NCBI RefSeq assembly: GCF_902809845.1
Contig: NZ_CADDWI010000008.1
Span: forward strand, 434,001-498,000
Reading direction: 5' to 3'
DNA length: 64,000 nt
From: Chelativorans sp. Marseille-P2723
GTDB lineage: Bacteria > Pseudomonadota > Alphaproteobacteria > Rhizobiales > Rhizobiaceae
Made by a program: the position numbers and the translations under genes. The notes beneath the pieces were generated by a model that ran no database searches, was not told the DNA's origin, and worked only from the letters and a program-made list of their open reading frames with translations. Each line of letters begins with the position of its first letter. Positions within the stretch are counted from its first letter, which is position 1. This document shows, piece after piece, positions 63,884 through 64,000 of the stretch.

Positions 63884-64000
63884 GGACCAACAAAAGTCCG
63901 ACGAAATTTCCGATTTGCTAGATAATTTTCCCAATGCCCAATTCCCGTTCGTGGGTCTGAATAGCCCTGAGCGCAAATCGGTTTTGGTTGCGCAACTTGT
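63861..64000 (+). CDS. Start of a gene overlapping the thymidylate-synthase-like gene (3' cut)
   Basis: The frame opens with ATGATGATG at 63861 and runs to the window end; 46 residues are visible, MMMALRIKDQQKSDEISDLL then NFPNAQFPFVGLNSPERK. TTAGGTG just upstream gives a modest ribosome site. It overlaps the preceding gene by 23 bp, so the two are translationally coupled and probably act together. The family cannot be named from so short a stretch. Confidence 0.6.
   Translation, partial: MMMALRIKDQQKSDEISDLLDNFPNAQFPFVGLNSPERKSVLVAQL

Overview
The window looks like the chromosome of an alphaproteobacterium of the order Hyphomicrobiales (Rhizobiales), most like the Phyllobacteriaceae (Mesorhizobium and relatives). 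The reasons are the purC-purS-purQ-purL-bolA-grxD gene order, a DUF1476 F1-ATPase inhibitor (zeta) gene, a DUF2259 secreted protein, high GC content and the coding style. This taxonomy is inferred from gene content, not from a marker search.

Positions 1-37,421 are mostly ordinary chromosome. They start with the end of a sugar ABC-transporter operon (binding protein, RbsA-type ATPase, permease) joined to a TIM-barrel sugar-phosphate epimerase and a single-chain DhaK-DhaL kinase. This layout fits uptake and breakdown of a small polyol or ketose such as a tetritol/erythrulose. Next come an efflux pump, the purine block (grxD, bolA, purL, lipoprotein, purQ, purS, purC, purB on the minus strand) with an interleaved zeta subunit, a hydrolase and a VOC protein, and a run of secreted or membrane proteins with a P1 peptidase and a LivK-like binding protein. 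A plus-strand operon of molybdenum-hydroxylase maturation genes follows: MoxR/CoxD, VWA/CoxE, two XdhC half-proteins and a MocA-like fusion. After it lie a MATE pump, a GH25 lipoprotein, YnfA, a meso-diaminopimelate dehydrogenase, small proteins and tRNA-Lys(CTT). This part closes with an Lrp-type regulator divergent from an AceE-like dehydrogenase; a perfect inverted repeat lies between them.

Positions about 37,470-43,900 hold a compact Tn7-like transposon, tnsA-tniA-tniB-tniQ, read on the minus strand and ended by a clear terminator. TniA has a DD(35)E triad and TnsA has an E/D/K nuclease set. tniA and tniB share one reading frame and are separated by two TGA stops that lie in a tandem 15-bp duplication. 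A truncated GNAT gene lies just beyond tnsA.

Positions about 44,800-64,000 are an accessory island rich in probable defence genes. It has a MauJ-like protein, an 822-residue tyrosine recombinase, a second methionyl-tRNA synthetase, a PD-(D/E)xK gene broken by two frameshifts, and two HEPN-like proteins. Further along are an AAA+/M41 (FtsH-like, soluble) protease paired with a TnsA-like nuclease, a PIN toxin-like protein, and a coupled pair made of a DUF3883 protein and an RNase H-like/zinc-ribbon protein. It ends with a DUF4263 (Shedu-type) protein and a thymidylate-synthase homologue whose pyrimidine-reading Asn is replaced by Asp, overlapping a further gene cut by the window edge. The best candidates for undescribed systems are the M41/TnsA-like pair, the DUF3883/RNase H-like pair and the divergent thymidylate synthase with its partner.
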